NCBI RefSeq assembly: GCF_003217325.1
Contig: NZ_QJTI01000029.1
Coordinates: forward strand, 1-41,398
Length of the DNA stretch: 41,398 nucleotides
Source: Rhodopseudomonas faecalis
GTDB lineage: Bacteria; Pseudomonadota; Alphaproteobacteria; Rhizobiales; Xanthobacteraceae
Reading direction: 5' to 3'
Shown: positions 19,209 to 28,098 of the stretch, piece by piece
Layout of the letters: the number at the start of each line of letters is the position of its first letter
How positions within the stretch are numbered: position 1 is the first letter of the stretch
Position numbers and translations under genes: made by a program
The notes under the pieces: generated by a model
The model's database searches: none
Told to the model about the DNA's origin: nothing
Seen by the model: only the letters and a program-made list of their open reading frames with translations

Positions 19209-20666
19209 TCACGGCGTCACGAAATTGTCGGTCGCGGCCGCGACCTCGCCGGATTTGGTATCGGTGACGCGGAACCTGACCGGGGTCGACTTGTCGAGAT
19301 TTTCCTCGGAGCCGACTGTGACCAGCACGCGCAGTTCCAGCGTCTGATCGCGGCCGATCGAAATGGTCGGACGTTCAGCCGCCGCGGCCTCCACGCCGAT
19401 CACCTGAAGGGTCGCGGACGGCGGGCCTTCGACCTCGACCGACACCACACGATCGATGCCCTGCTTGTTGAGCACGCGCATAGTGTAGCCGTTACGCACC
19501 GAGCCATCGCTGAGCCGCACCGCCAGCGGGTTGCGGTCGTGCAGCACGTTGACGTCGAGCAGGGTGCGATGGCTGAGCGTGTACAGCATGATCGCGCCGA
19601 CCACGGCGATCAGCACCGTGTAGATCACGGTGCGCGCCCGGATGGTCCGGAACACCTCCGGCTTACCCTCCATGCGGCGATGGATGTTGATGTCGTTGTC
19701 ATAGCCGATCAGCCGCGGCTCGCGGCCGATCTTCTTCATCACGGTGTCGCAGGCGTCGATGCACAGCCCGCACTGGATGCAGGCGAGCTGCGAGCCGTCG
19801 CGGATATCGATGCCGGTCGGGCACACCGCCACGCATTGATTGCAGTCGATGCAATCGCCGACCTTCTCGCCCGCCGCGCGCGCTTGCTCGGCCTTTTTCA
19901 GCGAGGTGCGGGTTTCGCCGCGGTCGTATTTATAGGTGACGTTCAGCGCCCATTCGTCGGTCAGCGCCGCCTGGATGCGCGGCCACGGGCACATATAGAC
20001 GCAGACCTGCTCGCGCATGAAGCCGGCCAGCACATAGGTGGTGAAAGTCAGGATGCCGATCCAGATATAGGCGACCATCGACGCCTGGAACGTGACCAGC
20101 TCCTTCATCAAGGTCGGGGCATCGGCGAAATACAGCACCCAGGCGCCGCCGGTCCACCATGCGATCATCAGCCAGATCGAATGTTTCAGCGTCAGTTCGG
20201 CGGCGCGCTGCAGCGTCAACCCTTCCGCCTCCTTCTTCATGCGCTCGCGGCGGTCACCCTCGATCGCGCGCTCGACCGCATAGAACAGATCGGTCCACAC
20301 CGTCTGCGGGCACAGATAGCCGCACCACACCCGGCCGCCGAGCGAGTTCATCAGGAACAGCACGATCGCGGCGATGATCAACAGGCCGGTGAAGTAATAA
20401 ACTTCCTGCGGCCACAGCTCGATGAAGAAGAAATAGAAGCGGTTATTGGCCAGGTCGAGCAGCACCGCCTGATCCGGCAGACCGGGCCCGCGGTTCCAGC
20501 GCACAAAGGGCAGGAAGTAATAGATCCCCAGGCACACCGCCATCAGGATCCACTTGATCCGCCGGAACGTTCCGGACACGCGCTGCGGATAGATCTTCTT
20601 TTGGGCTACGTAGAGCGGCCCATCGGGATCGGGGTTGAGTTCGCTCGGCAGCACTGTCTTGTTCAT
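19209..20666 (-). CDS. ccoG: Ferredoxin-like membrane protein CcoG (FixG/RdxA)
   Basis: 485 aa from the ATG at 20666. Membrane segments with CGYLCPQTVW and CVYMCPWPRIQ precede a polyferredoxin region with two [4Fe-4S] motifs, CIDCNQCVAVCPTG and CIQCGLCIDACD. A C-terminal periplasmic Ig-like domain is typical. CcoG acts in cbb3 biogenesis, with a role in copper reduction reported. A GTG start at 20687 is possible, but the FixK box (20724-20737) predicts transcription start near 20690, leaving almost no leader for it. The ATG gives a leader of about 24 nt, like that inferred for ccoN. First gene of ccoGHIS. Confidence 0.94.
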   Translation of the reverse strand: MNKTVLPSELNPDPDGPLYVAQKKIYPQRVSGTFRRIKWILMAVCLGIYYFLPFVRWNRGPGLPDQAVLLDLANNRFYFFFIELWPQEVYYFTGLLIIAAIVLFLMNSLGGRVWCGYLCPQTVWTDLFYAVERAIEGDRRERMKKEAEGLTLQRAAELTLKHSIWLMIAWWTGGAWVLYFADAPTLMKELVTFQASMVAYIWIGILTFTTYVLAGFMREQVCVYMCPWPRIQAALTDEWALNVTYKYDRGETRTSLKKAEQARAAGEKVGDCIDCNQCVAVCPTGIDIRDGSQLACIQCGLCIDACDTVMKKIGREPRLIGYDNDINIHRRMEGKPEVFRTIRARTVIYTVLIAVVGAIMLYTLSHRTLLDVNVLHDRNPLAVRLSDGSVRNGYTMRVLNKQGIDRVVSVEVEGPPSATLQVIGVEAAAAERPTISIGRDQTLELRVLVTVGSEENLDKSTPVRFRVTDTKSGEVAAATDNFVTP

Positions 20667-20723
20667 GATGAGGGCTTTGCTCGCCACCAGAGAGGAAGGT
20701 TAGCTCCCCTCTGATGAACGCCT

Positions 20724-20737
20724 TTGATTAACCTCAA
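20724..20737 (-). promoter_or_regulatory. FixK/FNR-type box upstream of ccoG
   Basis: TTGATTAACCTCAA matches TTGA-N6-TCAA exactly. Its centre is about 64 bp upstream of the ccoG ATG. A class II position (-40.5) would put transcription start near 20690. Confidence 0.8.
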
Positions 20738-20786
20738 GTGTCGCACGCCATGAAACTTGTCCGCGGCGCGCGGCACTCACGACTGC

Positions 20787-21674
20787 TTATTTGCCCCCGC
20801 CTAGTGAATGTACGTAAACGGCCATCGCCTTGATGGTGCCGGTATCAAGCCGGCCTTCCCATGACGGCATCACGCCGGCCCGTCCATTGGTGACGGTTTC
20901 AATGATGCTGGCTTCATCCGAACCGTAGAGCCAGATTTTATCGGTGAGATTCGGCGCGCCAAGCTCGGGATTACCCTTGGCGTCCTCGCCATGACACGCC
21001 ACGCAATTCTCCGTGAACAGCTTCTCGCCGGCGGCCTTGTCGAAGCCCGGCCGGGTCGGAAGCCCCGACAGCGAGCGCACGTAGTTGGCGACCGTGACGA
21101 TCTCGTCGGGCTTGAGCACGCCTTCCTTGCCGAACGCCAGCATCTGGCCTTCATGCGCTTCGGCATGGCCCGAGCGCGCGCCGAACTGGATGGTTTTCAT
21201 GATCTGGTCAAGCGAGCCGCCCCACAGCCAATCGTCGTCATTGAGGTTGGGGAAGCCCTTGGAGCCGGTGGCGCCGGTGCCGTGACAGGGCGCGCAATTG
21301 TCGCCGAACACCGCCTTGCCCTTGGCACGCGCCATCGCCAGCAGGGCCGGGTCCTTCTGGATATCTTCAAGCGAAGCGGTCGAGAGCGCTGCCATCTTGC
21401 CGCCGCGGATCGCGTCGAGCTTGGCGAGTTCCACCGCGACGTCGGCGCGCGAGGAGTAGTTGAACCAGCCGGTGGTGTGGTCCTTCACCAAGGGCCACGC
21501 CGGATAGACGATCCAATAAGCGATCGACCAGACGATGGTGGCGTAAAAGGTCCACACCCACCAGCGCGGCAATGGCGTATTGAGTTCCTGAATGCCATCC
21601 CATTCGTGGCCGGTCGTGGTCCTGCCGGTGACTTTGTCGAGTTCGCCATGAGGTGCGTGGTCAGCCATGTTCAT
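20787..21674 (-). CDS. ccoP: cbb3 oxidase dihaem cytochrome c subunit CcoP (FixP)
   Basis: 295 aa. One N-terminal membrane helix (about 38-60) is followed by two cytochrome c domains with C127-A-P-C-H131 and C224-V-A-C-H228. CcoP passes electrons from cytochrome c towards CcoO and CcoN. The start chosen (MNMADH) overlaps the ccoQ stop codon in a TGATG arrangement and has GGAGG upstream, suggesting translational coupling; the second ATG, two codons on, is the alternative. It is the last gene of ccoNOQP. Confidence 0.97.
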   Translation of the reverse strand: MNMADHAPHGELDKVTGRTTTGHEWDGIQELNTPLPRWWVWTFYATIVWSIAYWIVYPAWPLVKDHTTGWFNYSSRADVAVELAKLDAIRGGKMAALSTASLEDIQKDPALLAMARAKGKAVFGDNCAPCHGTGATGSKGFPNLNDDDWLWGGSLDQIMKTIQFGARSGHAEAHEGQMLAFGKEGVLKPDEIVTVANYVRSLSGLPTRPGFDKAAGEKLFTENCVACHGEDAKGNPELGAPNLTDKIWLYGSDEASIIETVTNGRAGVMPSWEGRLDTGTIKAMAVYVHSLGGGK

Positions 21675-21838
21675 CAATCCTCCCGCAGCGGCATGCGGGC
21701 CGCGGCATCGAATTTCGCCTTGTTGCGCGGCCAAAGGGCGTAAACCACGATGGCGATGAAGAGACCGACGAACAGCGGCGTCCAGAACGTCAGCACGAAG
21801 TCCGAGATGAAATTGTCGGCGGCGAGAATTGCTTTCAT
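21674..21838 (-). CDS. ccoQ: cbb3 oxidase small subunit CcoQ (FixQ)
   Basis: 54 aa with one transmembrane helix (FWTPLFVGLFIAIVVYALWP), then a basic cytoplasmic tail (RNKAKFDAAARMPLRED). CcoQ stabilises the CcoNOP complex. It lies 12 bp after ccoO, and its stop codon overlaps the ccoP start by one base. Confidence 0.93.
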   Translation of the reverse strand: MKAILAADNFISDFVLTFWTPLFVGLFIAIVVYALWPRNKAKFDAAARMPLRED

Positions 21839-21850
21839 GTCACCGCTCCA

Positions 21851-22585
21851 TCACCGCAGGTTGGCTTTTGCGTCGTAGAGTTTGAAATCGACGAGCGTAC
21901 CGAGCATCTGCAGATAGGCGATCAGCGCATCCATCTCGGTGGGATTGCCGTCCTTGCCGTCGAAATTACGCACCACGGCCTTGGGATAGCGCTTCATCAG
22001 CTCGGCCGCGCCGGGACTGTCCGGATCGACCTGCGCCTTCATGTCCTCGGTGGCACTGGCGATCTGCTCGTCGGTGTAGGGCACGCCGACCAGCCGGTTG
22101 GTGCGCAGATGTTCGGCAATGTTGCTGCTGTTGACCTCGTTCTTGGCGAGGAAGGCGTAGTTCGGCATCACCGATTGCGGCACGATCGCCCGCGGGTTCT
22201 TCAGATGGGTGACGTGCCAGTCGTCGGAATATTTGCCGCCGACCCGGGCGAGATCAGGCCCGGTGCGCTTCGATCCCCACTGGAACGGATGATCGTACAT
22301 GCTTTCCGCCGCCAGCGAGAAGTGGCCGTAGCGTTCCACTTCGTCGCGCAGCGGGCGGATCATCTGCGAATGGCACAGATAGCAGCCTTCGCGGATGTAG
22401 ACGTTGCGGCCGGCAAGCTCGAGCGGCGTATAGGGCCGCACGCCGTCGACCTTCTCAATGGTGCTCTTGAGATAGAACAGCGGCCCGATTTCGACCAATC
22501 CGCCGATCGAGATCACCACGACAATGCCGATGATCAGGATGATGGAGTTCTTTTCGAAGATCTTGTGGCGATCCCAGAATGACAT
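21851..22585 (-). CDS. ccoO: cbb3 oxidase monohaem cytochrome c subunit CcoO (FixO)
   Basis: 244 aa. An N-terminal membrane anchor ([25 protein letters not shown]) precedes the haem c site C68-Y-L-C71-H72. A downstream Met in the SVMPNYAFL segment fits the axial ligand. CcoO relays electrons from CcoP to the CcoN catalytic subunit. It starts 11 bp after ccoN. Confidence 0.98.
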   Translation of the reverse strand: MSFWDRHKIFEKNSIILIIGIVVVISIGGLVEIGPLFYLKSTIEKVDGVRPYTPLELAGRNVYIREGCYLCHSQMIRPLRDEVERYGHFSLAAESMYDHPFQWGSKRTGPDLARVGGKYSDDWHVTHLKNPRAIVPQSVMPNYAFLAKNEVNSSNIAEHLRTNRLVGVPYTDEQIASATEDMKAQVDPDSPGAAELMKRYPKAVVRNFDGKDGNPTEMDALIAYLQMLGTLVDFKLYDAKANLR

Positions 22586-22596
22586 TGTGAGATCTC

Positions 22597-24243
22597 CTAT
22601 TCAGCGGCCTGAAGCGCAACGCGCGGCTGCGTTTCCGACGATTCGCCGACACGCACCGTCATCCAGAGATTGTAGGCCATGATCAGCGCTCCGATCAGGA
22701 ACAGTCCGCCACCCGCAGCGCGGATCACATAGAACGGGTGCATCGCTTCGACCGTCTCGATGAACGAATATTCGAGGAAGCCGAGCGAGGTGTACGCACG
22801 CCACATCAGGCCTTGCAGGATGCCGGACACCCACATTGAGGAGATGTAGAGCACGATCCCGAGCGTCGCGATCCAGAAGTGCCAGTTGACGAGTTTCAGG
22901 CTGTAGAGTTGCTTGCGGTTCCAGACCCACGGCACCAGGCAGTACAGCGCGCCGAACGACACGAAGCCAACCCAGCCGAGCGCACCGGAATGCACGTGGC
23001 CGACGGTCCAGTCGGTGTAGTGGCTGAGCGAGTTCACCACCTTGATGGCCATCATCGGGCCTTCAAAGGTGGACATGCCGTAGAACGCCACCGACACCAC
23101 CAGCATGCGCAGCACGGGGTCAGTGCGCAGCTTGTCCCAGGCGCCGGACAGCGTCATCAGGCCGTTGATCATGCCGCCCCAGGACGGCATCCACAGCATG
23201 ATCGAGAACGTCATGCCGAGCGTCTGCGTCCAGTCCGGCAGCGCGGTGTAGTGCAGATGGTGCGGACCGGCCCAGATGTACAGGAAGATCAGCGCCCAGA
23301 AGTGGATGATCGACAGCCGATAGGAATAGACCGGCCGCTCGGCCCGCTTCGGGATGAAGTAGTACATGATGGCCAGGAAGCCGGCAGTCAGGAAGAAGCC
23401 GACCGCGTTGTGGCCGTACCACCACTGGAACATGGCGTCCTGCACACCGCCCCAGGCGATGTAGGATTTTGAGCCGAAGAACGACACCGGCACGGTCGGG
23501 TTATTGCCGAGATGCAGCACCGCAATGGTGATGATGAAGGCAAGATAGAACCAGTTGGCGACGTAGATGTGCGGCTCTTTGCGCTTCATCAGCGTCATCA
23601 CGAAGGTCAGCAGATAGACCACCCAGATCACGGTGAGCATCAGGTCCGCGTACCATTCCGGTTCCGCGTATTCCTTGCTCTGGGTGACGCCGAGCAGATA
23701 GCCGGTGCCGGCGATCACGATGAACAGGTTGTAGCCGATCACCACGAACCAGGGCGCCAGTTCGCCGGCGAGCCGCGCCCGCGAGGTTTTCTGCACCACG
23801 TAGAACGAGGTGGCGATCAGCACGTTGCCGCCGAAGGCAAAAATCACCGCGGAGGTGTGTAGCGGCCGCAGCCGTCCGAAATTGACCCATTCGCCGAGAT
23901 TGAGCGCCGGGAACGCCAGCTGCGAGGCGATGATCACCCCGACCGTGAACCCGGCAATGCCCCAGAACATCGCCATGAAGGCAGTGAACTTCACCGGCCC
24001 GAGATTGTAATTGGGGACGCCGTTGATTTCCTGCGGCGGCAGCGCACCGCGCGCGGAATAGCGGGTGATGATCGCCACCACGGCCCAGACGCTGACCGCC
24101 GCCAATATCGCGGCGTGGAAAGCGAAAGCGCCATCCTGCGCCTTGAACACGCCAAGGACGCAGTAAGCAGCCAGGACGACGAAGAAGGCGATCAAGCCCC
24201 CCTCGCCGACGGTGATTCGTTTCGAAGTCAGGGCCTGGGTCAT
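22597..24243 (-). CDS. ccoN: cbb3-type cytochrome c oxidase catalytic subunit CcoN (FixN)
   Basis: 548 aa, a multi-helix haem-copper oxidase subunit I. The [17 protein letters not shown] helix carries a CuB/active-site His, [13 protein letters not shown] is the paired-His loop, and further haem-ligand His residues lie in [12 protein letters not shown] and [16 protein letters not shown]. It reduces O2 with high affinity at low oxygen and pumps protons in the inner membrane. GAGAAG lies 8 nt before the ATG. A perfect FixK box is 61-74 bp upstream, so microaerobic induction is expected. First gene of the operon. Confidence 0.98.
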   Translation of the reverse strand: MTQALTSKRITVGEGGLIAFFVVLAAYCVLGVFKAQDGAFAFHAAILAAVSVWAVVAIITRYSARGALPPQEINGVPNYNLGPVKFTAFMAMFWGIAGFTVGVIIASQLAFPALNLGEWVNFGRLRPLHTSAVIFAFGGNVLIATSFYVVQKTSRARLAGELAPWFVVIGYNLFIVIAGTGYLLGVTQSKEYAEPEWYADLMLTVIWVVYLLTFVMTLMKRKEPHIYVANWFYLAFIITIAVLHLGNNPTVPVSFFGSKSYIAWGGVQDAMFQWWYGHNAVGFFLTAGFLAIMYYFIPKRAERPVYSYRLSIIHFWALIFLYIWAGPHHLHYTALPDWTQTLGMTFSIMLWMPSWGGMINGLMTLSGAWDKLRTDPVLRMLVVSVAFYGMSTFEGPMMAIKVVNSLSHYTDWTVGHVHSGALGWVGFVSFGALYCLVPWVWNRKQLYSLKLVNWHFWIATLGIVLYISSMWVSGILQGLMWRAYTSLGFLEYSFIETVEAMHPFYVIRAAGGGLFLIGALIMAYNLWMTVRVGESSETQPRVALQAAE

Positions 24244-24303
24244 GGGGTCAGCTTCTCAAGCAGGACGGTGCCATTCAGCAAATGCGTTTTCATCGCATTC
24301 CAT

Positions 24304-24317
24304 TTGATCGAAATCAA
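24304..24317 (-). promoter_or_regulatory. FixK/FNR-type box upstream of ccoN
   Basis: TTGATCGAAATCAA, a perfect TTGAT-N4-ATCAA palindrome, centred about 67 bp upstream of the ccoN ATG. Class II activation would start transcription near 24270. The remainder of the 247-bp intergenic stretch to the next gene shows nothing else clear. Confidence 0.88.
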
Positions 24318-24490
24318 ATTGCTCATTCGGTAGGCAGAGGTGGCCAGAGCCGCACGCAAACGCTTCGCAGAGGGCCAAGCATTTGCAGAAGTATTCTAAT
24401 TCCAGATGGCAGCGTCGCCGCTTTTCTCAGATTGGCAAATACCTTGCGACGAAAGTCTGAGAACAAAACTGCATTATCGGTAAAATTGCC

Positions 24491-25408
24491 TTACCGGCGC
24501 AGCTGCTCGTAGGTAGCCAAGTGAGTGAGAATAATGTGCAGTCGCGGCACCGGCACTTTGCTCGTTTCACCGCGCGCGATCAGATCGCCGATCATGTGAT
24601 TCGCTTCGATCGGCGCGCCGGCCTGGATGTCGCGGAACATCGAGGCGGTCAGTGACGATCCTTGAGTGGTCAAAAGTGCTCTCGTGCGCGTCAGCGACGG
24701 CGCGCGCGGCGGATAACCGGCGGCCTCGGCGACCGCGCAGCATTCGTCGAGCACGCCTAAAATGAACTCAGGGCCGCCCGGGCTGGCCATGATCGCGCCG
24801 ACCGGCCCGCGCATCAGCGTGGTGACGCCGGCCAGCGTCGCCACGAACACCCACTTCTCCCACATCTCCTGCAGAATCGCGGTGCTGGCATGAACCTCAA
24901 AGCCGGCACCCTTGAGCGTTTCGGCGATCGCCTGCACGCGCAGCGACAGCGTGCCATCACGCTCGCCAAAGGTGATGGCGTTCATCGGCACGAGCTGCAC
25001 CACATGGCCGTCGCCATCGAGCGTGGCCGCGATCACGCATTGCCCGCCCAGCACCCGCTCAGCATCAAAGGCGGCATCGAGCGCGTCGAGATGGGCGAGG
25101 CCATTGAGCAGCGGCAAGATCACGGTGGTTGGACCGATCGCGGCACGGATCGACGCCATCGCGGCATCGAGATCGAACGCCTTGCAGCTCAGCAGCACCA
25201 GATCGAACGGCTCGGCCAATTGTTCGGTGAGCAGCAGCTTCGGGGTCAGCGTGACATCGCCATGCGGGCTTTTGATCACCAGGCCATCGCTGCGCAATTG
25301 CTGCGCACGCCGCGGCCGCACCAGGAAGGTGACGTCGCGCCCGGCCTCGACCAGACGCCCACCAAAATAGCCGCCGACCGCGCCGGCGCCGACCACCAGA
25401 ATCCGCAT
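24491..25408 (-). CDS. panE: Ketopantoate reductase family protein (PanE-like)
   Basis: 305 aa. The N-terminal Rossmann fold has GAGAVGG (7-13), with an SCK segment (K76) typical of the family. The likely catalytic Lys is in WEKWVFVA (K185). The C-terminal all-helical domain has the GAPIEANHMIGDLI substrate-binding segment. PanE reduces 2-dehydropantoate to pantoate with NADPH in pantothenate/CoA synthesis. Paralogues of this family act on other substrates, so the exact reaction is uncertain. It is not next to other pan genes. Confidence 0.82.
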   Translation of the reverse strand: MRILVVGAGAVGGYFGGRLVEAGRDVTFLVRPRRAQQLRSDGLVIKSPHGDVTLTPKLLLTEQLAEPFDLVLLSCKAFDLDAAMASIRAAIGPTTVILPLLNGLAHLDALDAAFDAERVLGGQCVIAATLDGDGHVVQLVPMNAITFGERDGTLSLRVQAIAETLKGAGFEVHASTAILQEMWEKWVFVATLAGVTTLMRGPVGAIMASPGGPEFILGVLDECCAVAEAAGYPPRAPSLTRTRALLTTQGSSLTASMFRDIQAGAPIEANHMIGDLIARGETSKVPVPRLHIILTHLATYEQLRR

Positions 25409-25543
25409 CTCGCTCCCCTCACGCCGTTATCACCGGCCTTGCGTCGCTGTTAGCGCATTTTGGCGGCCAAGACACGCGCTTCGCGCGGGCCAATTGGAAC
25501 GGTCAGCTGCAACGGCGAGGTGGAACCGGCAGATCGCGCGCGG

Positions 25544-26275
25544 CTACCATTTCTCCTTGAACGGCCGGATATCCATTTCAAAAGTCCAGGCGCTATTGGG
25601 CTGCTGATAAAGCTGCCAATAGGCATCGGCCACCGCTGCTGGCGGCATCAGCACGGCGCCCGGATCGAACGACGAGCCGGCTTCGGCGCGGCGCTCGCGC
25701 ACCCAGGCGGTGTCGACCCCGGCGTCGATGATCAGATGCGCGACATGGATGTTGTGCGGCCCGAGTTCCCGCGCCATCGCCTGAGCCACCGCGCGCAGCC
25801 CGAATTTGGCAGCGGCAAAGGCCGCATAGCCGGCACCGCCGCGCAGGCTGGCGGTGGCGCCGGTGAAGAAGATCGCGCCGCGGCCGCGCGGCATCATCAG
25901 CCGGGCCGCTTCGCGCCCGCTGAGAAAGCCGGCATAGCACGCCATCTCCCACACCTTGCGGAACACCCGGTTGCTGGTGTCGAGAATCGGAAAACGGACA
26001 TTGGCGCCGACATTGAAGATGCAGACCTCGAGCGGCGCATGCGCGTCGGCTTCATTCAGAAAGCCCGCCACCTGCTGCTCGTCGCGGGCATCAAGCGATC
26101 GCGCCACCACCCGGCCGCCCGCGGCTTCGATCTCCTCGACCAGCGGCTGCAGCTTGTCGCCCTGGCGCCGCCCGGCAAACACCGTAAAACCTTCGGCGGC
26201 AAATTTCTTGGCGATCTCGGCGCCGATGTAATCGCCGGCGCCGATCACCGCGGCAGTCGCGTTGCGGTCGGCCAT
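25544..26275 (-). CDS. Atypical short-chain dehydrogenase, catalytic Tyr replaced
   Basis: 243 aa from the ATG at 26275, with AGGAG upstream. A Rossmann nucleotide-binding motif (VIGAGDYIGAEIAKKF, 10-25) and the NVGAN segment (88-92) are present. In the classical SDR alignment, the catalytic Tyr of YxxxK is F153 (FAAAK, K157 kept; a Tyr lies at 150) and the catalytic Ser position is A140. The NIHVAHLIIDAG segment (175-186) is typical of a conserved non-canonical SDR subgroup I have seen in proteobacteria. It may therefore bind NAD(P) without standard oxidoreductase chemistry, or use other residues. It lies 58 bp after the DsbA-like isomerase gene, in the same direction, so probably co-transcribed. 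Confidence 0.82.
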   Translation of the reverse strand: MADRNATAAVIGAGDYIGAEIAKKFAAEGFTVFAGRRQGDKLQPLVEEIEAAGGRVVARSLDARDEQQVAGFLNEADAHAPLEVCIFNVGANVRFPILDTSNRVFRKVWEMACYAGFLSGREAARLMMPRGRGAIFFTGATASLRGGAGYAAFAAAKFGLRAVAQAMARELGPHNIHVAHLIIDAGVDTAWVRERRAEAGSSFDPGAVLMPPAAVADAYWQLYQQPNSAWTFEMDIRPFKEKW

Positions 26276-26333
26276 CTCGCTCTCCTGCTGCTCTGATCGT
26301 ATCGCGCGCACTCAATGGCTTCCGCGCGATCAA

Positions 26334-26933
26334 CTACGCAAACATCTCCTCGACATCGCGCAGCTGTTCCTTGCCAAAGAACATCTCGTCACCGACAAAG
26401 AAGGTCGGCGCGCCGAACGCGCCGCGCTTCACCGCGTCCTCAGTATTGGCGATCAGTTCGGCTTTGACATCGGGATGCTGCGCGCGCTCGAGAAGGCCAG
26501 CGCCGTCGAGCCCGGACGCGGTCAGCGCCGCCGCCGCGACCTGCAGGTCGCCCATCGGCTTTGGCTCCGCCCACATATGGAAGAACGCCGCCTCCACATA
26601 GGGCGCCAAGATACCCTCCCGGCGCGCGGCGACCGCGCCGCGCATCAGGTTCAAGGTATTGACCGGGAAATGCGGGTTCCAGACATAGCGCGGCACGTTG
26701 TAGCGCTTGAGGAAACGCCGGGTCTCGGTCTCCATGAATTCCAGCTTGTTCTTGATGCCGGCCAGCGCCTCGATCGGCGACTTGTTGTTGGTGGCCTTGA
26801 AGATGCCGCCGAGCAGCACCGGCACGTAGTCGAACTTGACGCCGATACGCTGTTCGATCGCCGGGATCGCGAGATGGGCAAGATAGGCATTGGGACTGCC
26901 GACGTCGAACAGGAACTGCGGCGCGGCGGGCAT
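26334..26933 (-). CDS. DsbA-like thioredoxin-fold protein, HCCA isomerase family
   Basis: 199 aa from the ATG at 26933, with AGGAGG upstream. N-terminal FLFDVGSPNAYLA has Ser13 at the place used by 2-hydroxychromene-2-carboxylate isomerases (kappa-GST-like) rather than a CxxC. The middle helical insertion and the C-terminal GAFGAPTFFVGDEMFFGKEQL match that family. Known members isomerise 2-hydroxychromene-2-carboxylate in naphthalene degradation using glutathione. No aromatic degradation genes are adjacent, so the substrate is unknown. It is followed by the atypical SDR gene. Confidence 0.83.
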   Translation of the reverse strand: MPAAPQFLFDVGSPNAYLAHLAIPAIEQRIGVKFDYVPVLLGGIFKATNNKSPIEALAGIKNKLEFMETETRRFLKRYNVPRYVWNPHFPVNTLNLMRGAVAARREGILAPYVEAAFFHMWAEPKPMGDLQVAAAALTASGLDGAGLLERAQHPDVKAELIANTEDAVKRGAFGAPTFFVGDEMFFGKEQLRDVEEMFA

Positions 26934-27025
26934 GGTGGCTTCCTCCTGATGACTGGCGGTCTTAAGCCGCCCGGCCCCATTGTTCATATGATGGTGATCA
27001 TTTCAACAACTTTGCCGCAAGCGAC

Positions 27026-27052
27026 CGGCGGTCCGCGCGGGGCGGACCGCCG
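27026..27052 (-). terminator. Strong hairpin downstream of the HSDL2-like SDR
   Basis: A perfect 11-bp stem (27026-27036 with 27042-27052) and 5-nt loop, starting 34 bp past the gene end. No T-run follows, so factor-assisted termination or mRNA stabilisation is possible. Confidence 0.4.
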
Positions 27053-27085
27053 TGCCTGGTCTGTAGTGGGTTAGGAGCGGCCGCG

Positions 27086-27976
27086 TTACGCCTTGGCGGC
27101 CGAGACTGACGGCAGCGGCATCACGCTGACGCCAGGCGGCGGCACGTCATCATCCGGCACGAAGAAGTCCGACATCAGCTGCGCGCTCGGATCGACCCGG
27201 TAGTGCTCGAAATCGGTGACGCCGGCGGCATAGAGCACCTTGTCGTCGATGCAGAACTGCCCGGTGAATTCCCGCGCCGGCTTGGTGAGGATCGCATGCG
27301 CGGCATCGCCCATGATCTCCGGGGTGCGGCTGCAACGGATCATGGCGTCGCCGCCGAGCAGATTGCCGACCGCGGCGGTGGCAATCGTGGTGCGCGGCCA
27401 CAGCGCGTTGACCGCGATGCCGGCGCGCTTCAGCTCGCCGTACAGGCCGAGCACCACCATGCTCATGCCGAACTTCGCCATGGTATAAGCGGTGGAATGC
27501 TCGAACCATTTCACATTCATATCGAGCGGCGGCGACAGCATCAGGATATGCGGATTGTCCGACTTCTTCAGATGCGGAATGCAATATTTCGACACCATGA
27601 AGGTACCGCGGCTGTTGATGCCCATCATCAGGTCGTAGCGCTTCATATCGGTGGCCTGCGAGTTGGTCAGGCTGATCGCGCTGGCATTGTTGACACAGAC
27701 GTCGATGCCGCCGAATTCGGCCACGGTCTGATCGATCGCGGCAATCACCTGGGCTTCGTCGCGAATGTCGCACACCAGCGGCAGCGCCCGGCCGCCCGCA
27801 GCGCGGATTTCCTCGGCGGCGGTGTAGATGGTGCCCTGCAGTTTGGGATGCGGCTCCGCGGTCTTGGCCGCGATCGCGACATTGGCGCCGTCGCGCGCCG
27901 CGCGCAGCGCGATCGCCAATCCAATGCCGCGGCTCGCGCCGGTGATGAACAGCGTTTTGCCTTGCAGTGATGCCAT
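27086..27976 (-). CDS. SDR family oxidoreductase, HSDL2-like
   Basis: 296 aa. TGASRGIG (12-19) binds NAD(P), NNASA is at about 96-100, and the catalytic set is S148 with Y164-T-M-A-K168. The segment LSPPLDMNVKWFEHSTAYTMAKFGMSM and the extended C-terminal part (GQFCIDDKVLYAAGVTDFEHYRVDP) resemble hydroxysteroid dehydrogenase-like protein 2. The true substrate of this family is poorly defined; a fatty-acid or steroid-like alcohol is plausible. Unlike the neighbouring SDR at 25544, the catalytic residues are intact. Confidence 0.88.
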   Translation of the reverse strand: MASLQGKTLFITGASRGIGLAIALRAARDGANVAIAAKTAEPHPKLQGTIYTAAEEIRAAGGRALPLVCDIRDEAQVIAAIDQTVAEFGGIDVCVNNASAISLTNSQATDMKRYDLMMGINSRGTFMVSKYCIPHLKKSDNPHILMLSPPLDMNVKWFEHSTAYTMAKFGMSMVVLGLYGELKRAGIAVNALWPRTTIATAAVGNLLGGDAMIRCSRTPEIMGDAAHAILTKPAREFTGQFCIDDKVLYAAGVTDFEHYRVDPSAQLMSDFFVPDDDVPPPGVSVMPLPSVSAAKA

Positions 27977-28098
27977 GTTCCGTCCCTTGGTTGGCGCCGT
28001 GGCGCGTGTTTCCTTGATCTGCCGTGCTAACGGAAATCGCGGCAGCCACCAAGCAGATCATTGGTCGCGCGGCTTGTGTCGACCGGCCGCGCCAAGCG

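Noticed and set aside
19056-20714. 552-codon open frame on the plus strand opposite ccoG
   Set aside because: Shadow of ccoG; no domain, and His/Arg/Asp-rich composition.
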